A stretch of DNA of 64,000 bases from JBFXCS01 sp050181915 (lineage in GTDB: Bacteria > Actinomycetota > Thermoleophilia > Miltoncostaeales > Miltoncostaeaceae). Shown piece by piece: positions 20,041-29,260 of the stretch. A program made the position numbers and the translations under genes. Position 1 is the stretch's first letter. Every line of letters begins with the position of its first letter. Under the pieces are notes generated by a model. It searched no databases. It was given only the letters and a program-made list of their open reading frames with translations, and had not been told where the DNA came from. The stretch covers positions 372,001 to 436,000 of the forward strand of contig JBFXCS010000002.1 in assembly GCA_050181915.1 (NCBI GenBank). The letters run 5' to 3'.

Positions 20041-20613
20041 CTAGCTCTTGTCGGCGGCGGGAGTGGTGCGGCGACGGCGCGTCGTGGTGCGCGCGGCGGC
20101 GGGCGCGTCCTCGCCGGCGGTCGTCGCGCGGGCGCGGCGCGCGCGCGGCGCCGGGGCGGCCTCGGCGACCGGGGCGGCCTCGGCCGCCGGGGCGGGCGCG
20201 GCGACCGGCGCCGGCACGGGGCGGGCCGCCAGCTCGGCCAGCGTCGCCTCGATGGCCGTGAGGCGATCGGCGATGCTCGCCAGGGCCTCGGCCGGCGCCG
20301 CCTCGGCGACCTTCGCGGCCGCGGCATGGGTCTGGTCGGAGACCTCGTCGACCTTCCGCTCCACGTTCACCACCAGCTGCGCGATGCGTGCCAGATCGTC
20401 GGCGGTGGGGAGGTGGAGGCTCTCGGCGCTGGTGCGCGAGGCCGTCCTCAGCGCCTCCTGGAACTCGACGTAGCGGCGCAGGAACTCGGCCGAGACGCTC
20501 GCGAACTCATCCGTGCCGACGACGTCCTGCATCGTCTTCGCCCAGTTCTCGACCGCCTGGTCGTAGGCGAGGCGGTACGGCGCGAACGGATCGGGGGGCG
20601 GGGCGGTGGTCAC
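20041..20613 (-). CDS. phaE: PhaE-like subunit of class III PHA synthase
   Basis: A 190-aa protein. Residues 10-100 match PhaE in pattern: YVEFQEALRTASRTSAESLH, then LPTADDLARIAQLVVNVERK, a helix pair conserved near the end of PhaE. The C-terminal third is Ala/Pro-rich and ends in a basic RRR tail (AARTTTRRRRTTPAADKS) that resembles PhaF- or histone-type nucleoid-binding tails. GTG start with AAGGAGA upstream. It probably activates the adjacent class III PhaC and may tether granules to DNA, the latter being inference. Confidence 0.75.
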   Translation of the reverse strand: MTTAPPPDPFAPYRLAYDQAVENWAKTMQDVVGTDEFASVSAEFLRRYVEFQEALRTASRTSAESLHLPTADDLARIAQLVVNVERKVDEVSDQTHAAAAKVAEAAPAEALASIADRLTAIEATLAELAARPVPAPVAAPAPAAEAAPVAEAAPAPRARRARATTAGEDAPAAARTTTRRRRTTPAADKS

Positions 20614-20677
20614 GATGGCGCTCTCCTTCGCTGGGATGCCCGTTCCGGGACGCGATGCCGCGCTCCGGGCCGGCCGA

Positions 20678-21172
20678 TCACGAATCGGCTCGGCGGCTCC
20701 GGGTCGCGGTGGGCTCGTCGGTCTCATCGGCCTGGTCGGCCTCCTCGTCGCCGGGCGCGCCCGGCGGGTAGAGGCTGAAGAACTGGTCGAGCATCGACTG
20801 GTAGCCGCGCAGCGAGGCGGCCCAGACGTTGAGATAGGCGCGGCCGGCGTCCGTGAGGGAGTAGAGGCGGCGGGCGGGGCCCTCCTTCGAGGTGTCCCAC
20901 CCCGAGTAGACCAGCCCGTTCTTCTCGAGCTGCCGCAGCGTGCGATAGACGCTGCCGCGGTCGAGCGTCTCGAATCCGAAGGTCGAGAGGCGGCGGATCA
21001 GCTCGTAGCCGTGGCTCTGCCAGTGCTGGAGCGAGAGCAGCAGGAAGGGCTGGAGCCACATCCGCGGCGAGCCCTGCGCCTCCTCGCGGCGGTGCCCGTT
21101 GCCGTTCTCGCCGCCGCCGGCGCCGTTCCGGGCCTCTCCGGTTTCCTTCCCGTTCTTCCCTTGCGCGTCCAT
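20678..21172 (-). CDS. PadR family repressor resembling PHB-responsive PhaQ
   Basis: A 164-aa PadR-type winged helix. The core LQPFLLLSLQHWQSHGYELI, FGFETLDRGSVYRTLRQLEK and SGWDTSKEGPARRLYSLTD is close in pattern to Bacillus PhaQ, a repressor that is released by polyhydroxybutyrate. A charged N-terminal extension and acidic tail flank it. ATG at 21172 is chosen; an in-frame GTG lies 15 nt upstream. It heads the phaE-phaC unit and faces the crotonase-thiolase unit, so it could control both. Confidence 0.82.
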   Translation of the reverse strand: MDAQGKNGKETGEARNGAGGGENGNGHRREEAQGSPRMWLQPFLLLSLQHWQSHGYELIRRLSTFGFETLDRGSVYRTLRQLEKNGLVYSGWDTSKEGPARRLYSLTDAGRAYLNVWAASLRGYQSMLDQFFSLYPPGAPGDEEADQADETDEPTATRSRRADS

Positions 21173-21198
21173 AGGTGTAGTTTGCACTTATCATCAGA

Positions 21199-21212
21199 GG
21201 GGTGTCAACCCC
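21199..21212. promoter_or_regulatory. Inverted repeat with -35-like element in the PadR/crotonase gap
   Basis: GGGGT-gtca-ACCCC forms a short inverted repeat in the 86-bp divergent gap. On the minus strand it contains TTGACA, a consensus -35 for the PadR gene, although no good -10 is seen at the right spacing. Possible PadR autoregulatory site, by position only. Confidence 0.35.
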
Positions 21213-21258
21213 TTGAACCCTCAGTAAGTCGCCAAAATCACCGTCCCGGGAGGAAGAA

Positions 21259-22046
<788 letters not shown>

Positions 22047-22050
<4 letters not shown>

Positions 22051-23222
22051 ACGACGCACTGATCGTCGAATCCCTCCGCACGCCCATGGGGCGCCGGGGC
22101 GGGATGCTCGCCGAATGGCATGCGGCCGACCTCATGGCCGAGGTCCTGAGCGCCCTGGTGGAGAGGACGGGAATCGATCCCGCCGAGGTCGACGACGTCA
22201 TCGTCGGCTGCCTCGACCAGGTCGGCGAGCAGGCCCCGAACGTGGCCCGCAACGCCGTGCTCGCCGCCGGATTCCCCGAGACGGTCCCCGGCACCACCGT
22301 GGACCGCCAGTGCGGCAGCTCCCAGCAGGCCGCCCACTTCGCGGCCCAGGGCGTCATCGCCGGCGCCTACGACATCGTGATCGCCGCCGGGGTCGAGGTG
22401 ATGAGCCGGGTGCCGATGTGGGCGAACGTGCCGAACCCGGACGACGCCTACGGCCCCCGCATGCGCGCCCGCTACGACCTGGCCCCCGGGGTCATCGACC
22501 AGGGGCTCTCCGGCGAGCTGATCGCCGAGCGGTGGGAGATCGGCCGCGACGAGCTCGACGCCTTCGCCTACGCCTCGCACATGCGGGCCGCCGCGGCGAC
22601 CGAGGCCGGCTACTTCGCCGGGGAGATCATCCCCGTGCGCGCCCGCACCAAGGAGGGCGAGGAGTTCCTCGCCGACCGCGACGAGGGCATCCGCCCCCAG
22701 ACCACCATCGAGGCGCTCAGCGGGCTGCGCACCGTCTTCAAGGAGGACGGCCGCCTCACCGCCGGCACCTCCTCCCAGATCAGCGACGGCGCCGCCGCGC
22801 TGCTGATCGTCTCGGAGCGCGCCGCCGCCCGGCTCAACCTGAAGCCCCAGGCGCGCTTCCACTCGTTCGCCCTCGCGGGCGTCGACCCGGTGGAGGGCCT
22901 GTCCGGCCCCATCCCCAGCACGCGCAAGGTGCTGGAGCGCGCCGGCCTGGAGGTCGACGACATCGACCTGTTCGAGGTGAGCGAGGCCTTCGCGTCCGTG
23001 CCGCTCGCCTGGGCCCGCGAGATCGGCGCCGACCTGGAGCGCGTGAACGTGAACGGCGGCGCGATCGCCCTGGGCCACCCGCTCGGCGCCTCCGGCGCCC
23101 GGCTCATGACCACCCTCGTCCACGAGATGAACCGCCGCGAGGCGCGCTACGGCCTCCAGACGATGTGCGAGGGCGGCGGCATGGCCAACGCCACCATCAT
23201 CGAGCGGCTGAACGGTCACTGA
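22047..23222 (+). CDS. Acetyl-CoA acyltransferase (thiolase)
   Basis: A 391-aa thiolase with nucleophilic Cys89 (DRQCGSSQQA), the GHPLGASGAR histidine motif and the C-terminal CEGGGMANA cysteine. It condenses or cleaves acyl-CoA: either the last beta-oxidation step or acetoacetyl-CoA formation for PHB. The start overlaps the crotonase stop. A perfect 19-bp hairpin follows its stop, closing the operon. No acetoacetyl-CoA reductase (PhaB) is present in the window. Confidence 0.94.
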
Positions 23223-23231
23223 GTGAGGCTG

Positions 23232-23275
23232 CCCGGTGATCCCCGGACCGGCTGCGCGGTCCGGGGATCACCGGG
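23232..23275 (+). terminator. Strong hairpin terminator after the thiolase
   Basis: A perfect 19-bp stem (CCCGGTGATCCCCGGACCG and its complement) with a 6-nt GCTGCG loop, 9 bp past the thiolase stop. There is no U-tract. It lies between convergent genes and may act in both directions. Confidence 0.85.
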
Positions 23276-23292
23276 TGCCGCCGAGGACGCCG

Positions 23293-23520
23293 CTACCTGA
23301 GAGAGCGTCGGGTCTCGCGAGCTCGCAGCACTCTGCCGACGAACAGCACGAGGACGATCCCCACGAGCATCATGAGCGCGGTCAGCGCGATCGTGAGCCC
23401 GATCTCCTTCCAGATACCGCCACCGAGCCATTCCCGGGTCGCGTACCACGACAGGACCGCGCACGGGATGGCCAGTGAGATGAGCCAGGCAACCGGCGCT
23501 GTCGATGAATCTTCGCTCAT
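23293..23520 (-). CDS. Small two-helix membrane protein
   Basis: A 75-aa protein with two hydrophobic segments (about 10-27, VAWLISLAIPCAVLSWYA, and about 40-64, IGLTIALTALMMLVGIVLVL) and a basic C-terminus (RVLRARETRRSLR). No family is recognised. It is convergent with the thiolase operon and lies 23 bp downstream of a lipoprotein gene on the same strand. Confidence 0.55.
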   Translation of the reverse strand: MSEDSSTAPVAWLISLAIPCAVLSWYATREWLGGGIWKEIGLTIALTALMMLVGIVLVLFVGRVLRARETRRSLR

Positions 23521-23543
23521 GGCATCTTCCGCTCAGTCGCAGG

Positions 23544-24038
23544 TCAATCGTGGGAGCGGCATGTCGCGCCCCCGTGCACCGCAATCGCTCTCAGCTCCGA
23601 CCGGCCGCTGCGGTCGTTCCAGACGCTCTCGATCAGCGAACTCCCGCTCTTCCATCCATCGACCCGCACCCCATCGACGAACGCCGCTCGGGGCATGCCT
23701 GAGCTGACGTCCACGGTCCTCACCACGGCCGGCGATCCCCGACGCCGTTGACCCACGTGGGTCACCAGCGTCGCCGTTTGCCACGTGGGCGACGTGCCGA
23801 CCTCGAAGACGTCGAACGGCCCCGCCAGGGTCCTCCGCTCGGAGCCGTCCCGTCGGACGACGTCGACAAAGGTCTCATCTCCGGCCACGCGCTCGAGCGC
23901 GATCAGCACGTTCCCCGCTCGGCCGGTCTCCGCCGGCCCCGCGGTATCGACCGACGCCCCCGGCGCTTCGAATCCGTCACGGTCGTCTCCGGAGGCGCCA
24001 CAGGCGGTCAGCGCCGCAAGACCCGACACCACGAACAA
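23544..24038 (-). CDS. Putative lipoprotein of unknown function
   Basis: A 164-aa protein with a short signal ending in a lipobox (VVSGLAALTAC). The mature domain looks like a beta-rich reporter or propeller-blade fragment (VLIALERVAGDETFVDVVRR, GPFDVFEVGTSPTWQTATLV). No ATG is available before an upstream in-frame stop, so a TTG start is assumed, which leaves the N-terminus uncertain. No recognised family. Slightly lower GC than neighbours. Confidence 0.5.
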   Translation of the reverse strand: MFVVSGLAALTACGASGDDRDGFEAPGASVDTAGPAETGRAGNVLIALERVAGDETFVDVVRRDGSERRTLAGPFDVFEVGTSPTWQTATLVTHVGQRRRGSPAVVRTVDVSSGMPRAAFVDGVRVDGWKSGSSLIESVWNDRSGRSELRAIAVHGGATCRSHD

Positions 24039-24218
24039 GGCGACGCTCGCGCTTCCCGCCTCGTCGCCGGGCGACCCTCACTCGCCGCCCTCGAACGCCG
24101 TGCTGAATCAACTCATGGCCCGGCGACTGGTCCTTTTTCCCGGGTGTGTTCGATGTGGCCCCATCTCCACAACGGCCAGTCACGACAGGGCCTCTCTCAC
24201 GCTCATGGTCACAGCCTC

Positions 24219-24598
24219 TCATCGCCCGAGGGATGTCATCCAACGGCGCACTCGGCGGATGTTGGGCACCCACCAGGCGGCATAGGCTCCGAACATCGCA
24301 GCAACCGCCGTGACCTCGGCGTCGGTCGCGCCGATGGCCCACATCGTCGCCGCGGAGCCCGCGGCAGCGACGAACGCGACGGGATACCCCACCCGAAGCT
24401 GACCTCCGGCATGAAGTCGGCGTGCCAGCCTCTGCGTTGATGGATCGCCAGCACCACGGCACCGCCCGCCACCGCCCCGGCGCCGATCCCGATGGCGCTG
24501 CTATCGGTGATCCCGGCCAGCACCCATGCGGCGGCGGTGGTCGAGACCATGCCCACCGCAAACTCCGGCCACGTCAGGCCCTTTGCGCTGAAGCTCAT
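24219..24598 (-). pseudogene. Frameshifted small membrane protein
   Basis: Reading starts well (MSFSAKGLTWPEFAVGMVST, two hydrophobic segments to ADFMPEVSFG). Near 24385-24396 the sensible reading moves to another frame: VGYPVAFVAAAGSAATMWAI, then VTAVAAMFGAYAAWWVPNIR, ending at TGA at 24219-24221. Unshifted, the frame gives an Arg/Pro/Cys-rich tail unlike a membrane protein. Together the pieces would make a protein of about 125 aa with four membrane helices. This is either a recent frameshift or a sequencing error in a G-run. Confidence 0.6.
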
Positions 24599-24674
24599 CG
24601 AGCCGCCACGCCGATGGTCTGAACACGCCGCGCGCGATCCGACGCCGGAGCGACGTCGAGAGGCCTTCGCGCTC

Positions 24675-26132
24675 TCAGACGATCAGGCTCGGCTCGCGGG
24701 CCGCGCGCGAGCCGCCCTCCGAGTAGATCGACCACGCCCGCGCCATGCGCCGGACGGCCTCCTCGATCACCTCCGGCTCGTGCACGAAGGGCAGCCGCAG
24801 CCACCCGGCGTGCCCGCCCTCGGCCGAGAGCACCTGCCCCGGCACGACGCTCACGCCCTGGCGCTGGGCGACCTGGGCGAAGTCGCGCGCGTTCGCGTCC
24901 GGCAGGCTCACCCACAGGTTGCAGCCGCCGCGCGGCGCCTCCCACTCCCAGTCCGGCAGGTGCCGGGCGAGGGCGTCCCCGAGCGTGGCCTGTCGCAGCC
25001 GCAGGAACTCGCGCCGCTCGGCGACCGCCTCGTCGAGGCGCGGCACCAGGCGCGTCGCGATGTGCTGGCTGGGCACGGCGGAGCCCATGTCGGTGAGGAT
25101 CTTCATGCGCATCAGCCGCTCCACGAGCGGCCGCGCGGCGCGGATCCAGCCCACCCGCAGCCCCGCCCACAGCACCTTGCTGAGCGACCCGATGACCAAC
25201 ACGTCCTCGCCGTCGCCGTGGCTCGCGATGGGCGGCGGCACCGGCCGCTCGTCCAGCTCCAGCCGGCGGAGGGCCCGGTCCTCGACCACCGGCACGCGAT
25301 ACCGCGCCGCGAGGTCGGCGATGCGCGCGCCGCGGCGCTCGGCCAGCGCCGACCCGGTGGGGTTGTGGAAGGTGGCGACCAGGTAGATGAAGCGGGGCCT
25401 CACGCGCTCGAGCAGGTCCTCGACGGCGTCCGGGTCGACGCCGTCGGCGTCCATCCGCGCCCCCACCGGCCGCAGCCCCGCGCCGCGGGCGATGTCGAGG
25501 GCGCCCGGGTAGGTGAGCTCCTCCATCAGCACCGTCTGGCCCGGCTCGCCGAACAGCATCGTCACGAGCTGGATGGCCTGCTGCGCGCCGCTCGTCACCA
25601 CGATCTGGTCGGGCGCGGTGAGCAGCCCCTCGGCGGTGACCAGCTCCGCGATCCGCACCCGCAGCTCGGGCAGGCCGGCGGGATGGTAGCCGGAGCCCTC
25701 CACCACCGAGGCCATCTCGTGCGGTGACATCTCCGCGACCACCTCGCGCACCAGCGAGGTGGTCGGCGGGCACGCGGCGGTGAGCTCGATCAGGTCCTCG
25801 TCGGCCGGGCCCAGCAGCGTGGCGTAGAGCTCGCCCGAGAAGGCCCGCTCCGGCACCGGCGCGGCGTCGCGCGCCGCCACCCACGTGCCGCTGCCCTGGC
25901 GGCTCTCGAGCCGGCCGGCCGCCTTCAGGGAGGCGTACGCGCCGACCACGGTCGTGCGGCTCACGGCGAGGGCCGCGGCCAGCTCGCGCTCGGTGGGCAG
26001 CACCGCGCCCGGGGCCAGCTCGCGGCGCTCGATCGCGCCGGTCAGCGCCCGCGCCAGGCGCTCGTACAGCGGCCCCGAACCCGAGGCCCAGGCGCCGAGC
26101 AACCGCACGACGCGTTCCGGGGTCACCTTCAT
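24675..26132 (-). CDS. MocR-type GntR regulator / PLP aminotransferase-fold protein
   Basis: A 485-aa protein: N-terminal GntR winged helix (about 20-85, LPTERELAAALAVSRTTVVG) joined to a fold-type I aminotransferase domain (about 130-470). The PLP lysine is probably in IGSLSKVLWAGLRVGW, and HNPTGSALAERR and YPGALD-like motifs are present. MocR proteins use PLP or an amino-compound adduct as the signal and usually regulate divergent genes. The upstream gap holds TCCAAT repeats and a 22-bp palindrome. ATG at 26132 is used because it matches the usual MocR N-terminus. The target gene is not certain. Confidence 0.9.
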   Translation of the reverse strand: MKVTPERVVRLLGAWASGSGPLYERLARALTGAIERRELAPGAVLPTERELAAALAVSRTTVVGAYASLKAAGRLESRQGSGTWVAARDAAPVPERAFSGELYATLLGPADEDLIELTAACPPTTSLVREVVAEMSPHEMASVVEGSGYHPAGLPELRVRIAELVTAEGLLTAPDQIVVTSGAQQAIQLVTMLFGEPGQTVLMEELTYPGALDIARGAGLRPVGARMDADGVDPDAVEDLLERVRPRFIYLVATFHNPTGSALAERRGARIADLAARYRVPVVEDRALRRLELDERPVPPPIASHGDGEDVLVIGSLSKVLWAGLRVGWIRAARPLVERLMRMKILTDMGSAVPSQHIATRLVPRLDEAVAERREFLRLRQATLGDALARHLPDWEWEAPRGGCNLWVSLPDANARDFAQVAQRQGVSVVPGQVLSAEGGHAGWLRLPFVHEPEVIEEAVRRMARAWSIYSEGGSRAAREPSLIV

Positions 26133-26223
26133 GATGAGGCCAATATCACACGACTGGCTCTTGAATGGAACCCCTATTCGGGCTGATATGAGATCCAATC
26201 ACCTCCTATCAGACCATTATTCG

Positions 26224-26245
26224 GTCCAATAGCGCGCTATTGGAC
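26224..26245. promoter_or_regulatory. 22-bp perfect palindrome with TCCAAT half-sites
   Basis: GTCCAATAGCG followed directly by its reverse complement CGCTATTGGAC. Another TCCAAT lies at 26194-26199, 31 bp (about three helical turns) from the copy at 26225-26230, and a GCCAAT at 26139. The palindrome ends 17 bp before the start of the small downstream gene. Repeated sites are typical for MocR binding. No certain promoter was found around it. Confidence 0.7.
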
Positions 26246-26262
26246 TTTCCCGGAGGGGCTCA

Positions 26263-26493
26263 ATGCTCGACATCGACTGCGAGGACTGCGGCCGGGTCCT
26301 CATCGGCTACCGGCAGATCGTCTCGCTCACCGACCGACCCGAGGGGCTGCGCGTCGCCTACGTCTGCTGGTGCGGGCGGCCCGGCGCGTTCCTCACCGGC
26401 CGGCGGGCCCGCCGGCGCCACCTCAGCGCCGTCCCGCCCTCGCCGGGCCCGGCGCCCCGTCCGCGGCCCCGCGCCCCGCGCGCGGCCGCCTGA
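26263..26493 (+). CDS. Small zinc-ribbon-like protein
   Basis: A 76-aa protein with CEDCGRV near the start and CWCGRPG about 30 residues later, a CxxC...CxC spacing that could bind zinc, followed by a proline- and arginine-rich tail. GGAGGGG gives a good ribosome site. It is divergent from the MocR regulator and lies next to the palindrome, so it may be the regulated gene. No known function. Confidence 0.5.
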   Translation: MLDIDCEDCGRVLIGYRQIVSLTDRPEGLRVAYVCWCGRPGAFLTGRRARRRHLSAVPPSPGPAPRPRPRAPRAAA

Positions 26494-26632
26494 TCCGGAC
26501 ACCCCGACCGGGGAGAGCCCCGATGTACAACATCCTCCACAGCGCCTGCGGCGGCTCGCCGGCCGACGCCTACCGCATCGGACCGCCGGCCCGGGGCCGC
26601 CGTGATCCTCGGCGATCCGCCCCGCCGAGGGC

Positions 26633-27505
26633 CTACCGCCCGCAGGGCGCGCGGGACAGATCGCGCAGGAACAGCACCAGCGCCTCGCCGGCGCGGTCGA
26701 GGCTCGCCGCGGAGATCTTGTCCAGGGTGTCGCCCGTGGTGTGCCAGGGCGGGTAGTCGAAGTCGATCAGGTCGATCGACGGCACCCCCGCCCGGGCGAA
26801 GGGGGTGTGGTCGTCGAGGATCTCCCCCACCGTGCGGTTCGGGAACGCCGAGAGGGTGCCGGCGCGCTTCGCCGCGGCGCGCAGGCGCGCCCACAGCGCC
26901 CGGTCGGAGCCGGCCTCCCGCGGCAGAGACAGATCCTTATCGCCCACGAAGTCGACGATCACGGCGGCGGCGAGGGCCTTCGCGTGGCGGCGCGCGTAGG
27001 CGCGGCTGCCGCGCAGGCCGGTCGAGTAGAAGTCGGCGAGGTCGTCGGGCGTCTCCTCCCCGTCGAAGAAGACGAAGCGGATGGGACGCTCGCAGGCCCG
27101 GCGATCGGCGCGCAGCACGCGGGCCAGCTCCAGCACCGTCGCCGTGCCGCCGGCGCCGTCGTTCGCGCCGACGAAGCCGGGGATGTCCTTCGTGTCGTAG
27201 TGCGCGCCGACCAGGATCGCCTTGCCCCTGCCGGGCAGCGTCCCCACCACGTTGCGCAGCCCGCCGGGCACGGCCTCGAAGCGGCCGTGCGGCAGCTTCG
27301 CCCGGATGCGGGCGGCCAGCCGCCGCGACGCCGCCGACCCCGCCGGGCGGGGGCCCATCGCCACCTGGGCCGCCGCCTCGCGGAAGGCGCGCTCGCCGTC
27401 GAAGCGCCCGGGCGACGGAGCGCCCGAGCCGTCGCCGCAGGCGGCGGTGGCGAGCAGGACGAGCCCCAGGACGAGCGCGGCGGCGATGGATCGGGCACCC
27501 GGCAT
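26633..27505 (-). CDS. Lipoprotein M28 family peptidase / glutaminyl cyclase-like
   Basis: A 290-aa exported zinc enzyme. Signal peptide with lipobox (LVLLATAACG). The metal-site motifs of M28 are all present: GAHYDTKD, ANDGAGGTA, FFDGEE, DFVGDKDLSLPRE and the C-terminal PPWHTTGDTLDK histidine. The IDLIDFDYPPWHTT block resembles bacterial and animal glutaminyl-peptide cyclotransferases more than aminopeptidases, so either activity is possible. ATG at 27505 gives a proper signal peptide; further upstream codons look non-coding. Divergent from the helicase gene. Confidence 0.87.
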   Translation of the reverse strand: MPGARSIAAALVLGLVLLATAACGDGSGAPSPGRFDGERAFREAAAQVAMGPRPAGSAASRRLAARIRAKLPHGRFEAVPGGLRNVVGTLPGRGKAILVGAHYDTKDIPGFVGANDGAGGTATVLELARVLRADRRACERPIRFVFFDGEETPDDLADFYSTGLRGSRAYARRHAKALAAAVIVDFVGDKDLSLPREAGSDRALWARLRAAAKRAGTLSAFPNRTVGEILDDHTPFARAGVPSIDLIDFDYPPWHTTGDTLDKISAASLDRAGEALVLFLRDLSRAPCGR

Positions 27506-27600
27506 CGCCCGGCAGCATCTCAGCCCCGGGCGGTGCGGGCGAGGCCGGCCGGTGGGGGGCGTACGCGATCCGGACCGAGGGGCTATCCTGCCGCGCTCGG

Positions 27601-29238
27601 ATGGCGACCACGATTCGTCTGCGCCGCTGGCAGAAGGAGGCCCTCGAGCTCTTCGGCCGACGCGCCTCACCCGACTTCCTGGCGGTCGCCACCCCGGGGG
27701 CCGGCAAGACCACCTTCGCGCTCACCGCCGCCCGCCAGCACCTGGCCGAGCACCCGCGGCGGCGACTCGTGATCGTGGCGCCCACCCAGCACCTGAAGGT
27801 TCAGTGGGCCGACGCGGCGGAGCGCCTCGACCTGCACCTCGACCCGTCGTGGTCGGCGGCGTCGGGCCGGCCGCCCGCCGACGTCCACGGCCTGGTCATC
27901 ACCTACCAGGGCGCCGCCGCGTCGGCCGCCGCCCTCGCCGCCCTCGGGCGCGACGCCTTCGTGGTGCTCGACGAGATCCACCACGCCGGCGAGGAGCGGG
28001 CCTGGGGCGACGGCGTGCGGGTCGCCTTCGACGAGGCGGCGGCGCGCCTGTCGCTGTCCGGCACGCCGTTCCGGTCCGACACGCGGGCCATCCCCTTCGT
28101 GCGCTACGACGACGACGGCCTGGCCCGGCCCGACGTGGAGTACGGCTACGGCGACGCCCTGCGCGACGGCGGCGTGGTGCGCCCCGTGCGCTTCCCGCGC
28201 ACCGACGGCGAGATGGAGTGGATCGCCGCCGACGGCACCGCGGCCTCGGCCACCTTCCAGGACGCCCTCGACCCGGTGGGCTCCTCGCAGCGCCTGCGCA
28301 CCGCCCTGTCGGTGGACGGGGAGTGGCTGCCGGACGTGCTGACGCGGGCGCACGCCCGCCTGCTCGAGACGCGCCGCGGCCACCCCGGCGCCGCCGGCAT
28401 GGTCATCGCCATCGACCAGGACCACGCCCGCGGCATCGCCGCCCTGATGAGGCGCCGGGTGGGCGCGGAGCCGGTGCTGGTGGTGTCCGAGGACCCGGCC
28501 GCGTCGGCGCGCATCGCCACGTTCGCCCGGGGCCAGGAGCCGTGGATCGTGGCGGTGCGGATGCTGTCGGAGGGCGTCGACATCCCGCGCCTGCGGGTGG
28601 GCGTGTACGCCACCACCACGACCACCGAGCTGTTCTTCCGCCAGGCGGTTGGGCGCCTGGTGCGCTGGACGCGCGGCCTGGGACGCCAGCCCAGCCACAT
28701 GTTCATCCCGGACGATCCGCGCCTGCGCGCCCACGCCGTCGCCATCGCCGAGCAGCGGCGCCACAGCCTGCGCCGGCGCGACGACGACGGCCCGGCCGCC
28801 GACGAGCTGGACGATCCCGCCGCCGACCGGGAGGGGCCCGAGCCGCAGCTGTCCCTGTTCGCCGCCCTGTCGGCGGTGCCGCTGGGCGGCGCGGGCGCGG
28901 ACGCCGGCCCCGACGAGCACCACGACGAGGAGATCGATCCGCCCGAGCCCGAGGACGACGCCGCGCTGGTGCTGGAGCTCGCCCCCGCCCCGCTGCTCGG
29001 GGGCGCCGGCGAGGCCGCCGACGGCGAGCGCGCCGTCAGCCCGCGCGAGCGCCGCCGCATCCTGCGCGACGCCAACGCCAACCTGGTCGGCGAGATCGCC
29101 CGCATCACCGGCCTCTCCCACAAGCAGGTCAACGCCGAGCTCAACCGGCGGGTGGGGATCGCCCGCATCGACGAGGCCACGGTGGAGCAGCTGGAGCGCC
29201 GCCGCGGCCAGGCCGTGAGGTGGCTGGAGGCCGCGTAG
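27601..29238 (+). CDS. SF2 DEAD/DEAH-type helicase
   Basis: A 545-aa superfamily 2 helicase. Motif I is TPGAGKTTFA, motif II DEIHH, motif III LSGTPFRSD, motif V region MLSEGVDIPRL and motif VI FFRQAVGRLVRW. The C-terminal 130 residues are acidic and then helical (RERRRILRDANANLVGEIAR, followed by ITGLSHKQVNAELNRRVG), possibly a nucleic-acid or regulatory domain. It is similar to stand-alone helicases widespread in actinobacteria. No nuclease or defence partner is adjacent, so no anti-phage role is claimed. The ATG at 27601 has only a weak ribosome site. Confidence 0.9.
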   Translation: MATTIRLRRWQKEALELFGRRASPDFLAVATPGAGKTTFALTAARQHLAEHPRRRLVIVAPTQHLKVQWADAAERLDLHLDPSWSAASGRPPADVHGLVITYQGAAASAAALAALGRDAFVVLDEIHHAGEERAWGDGVRVAFDEAAARLSLSGTPFRSDTRAIPFVRYDDDGLARPDVEYGYGDALRDGGVVRPVRFPRTDGEMEWIAADGTAASATFQDALDPVGSSQRLRTALSVDGEWLPDVLTRAHARLLETRRGHPGAAGMVIAIDQDHARGIAALMRRRVGAEPVLVVSEDPAASARIATFARGQEPWIVAVRMLSEGVDIPRLRVGVYATTTTTELFFRQAVGRLVRWTRGLGRQPSHMFIPDDPRLRAHAVAIAEQRRHSLRRRDDDGPAADELDDPAADREGPEPQLSLFAALSAVPLGGAGADAGPDEHHDEEIDPPEPEDDAALVLELAPAPLLGGAGEAADGERAVSPRERRRILRDANANLVGEIARITGLSHKQVNAELNRRVGIARIDEATVEQLERRRGQAVRWLEAA

Positions 29239-29260
29239 CACGCCGCGCCACGCCGGACCC

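Noticed and set aside
26523..26756. Reading frame MYNILHSACGGSPADAYRIG with an upstream GGGGAGAG, downstream of the zinc-ribbon gene
   Set aside because: Only the first 20 or so codons look plausible. The rest is Arg/Ser-rich and runs 120 bp antisense through the 3' end of the M28 gene. It could be a decayed small gene but cannot be supported.
27601..29238. SF2 helicase considered as part of an anti-phage defence system
   Set aside because: No nuclease, methyltransferase, sensor or other defence gene is adjacent. Neighbours are a peptidase and a LysR regulator, and similar stand-alone helicases are common in actinobacteria.
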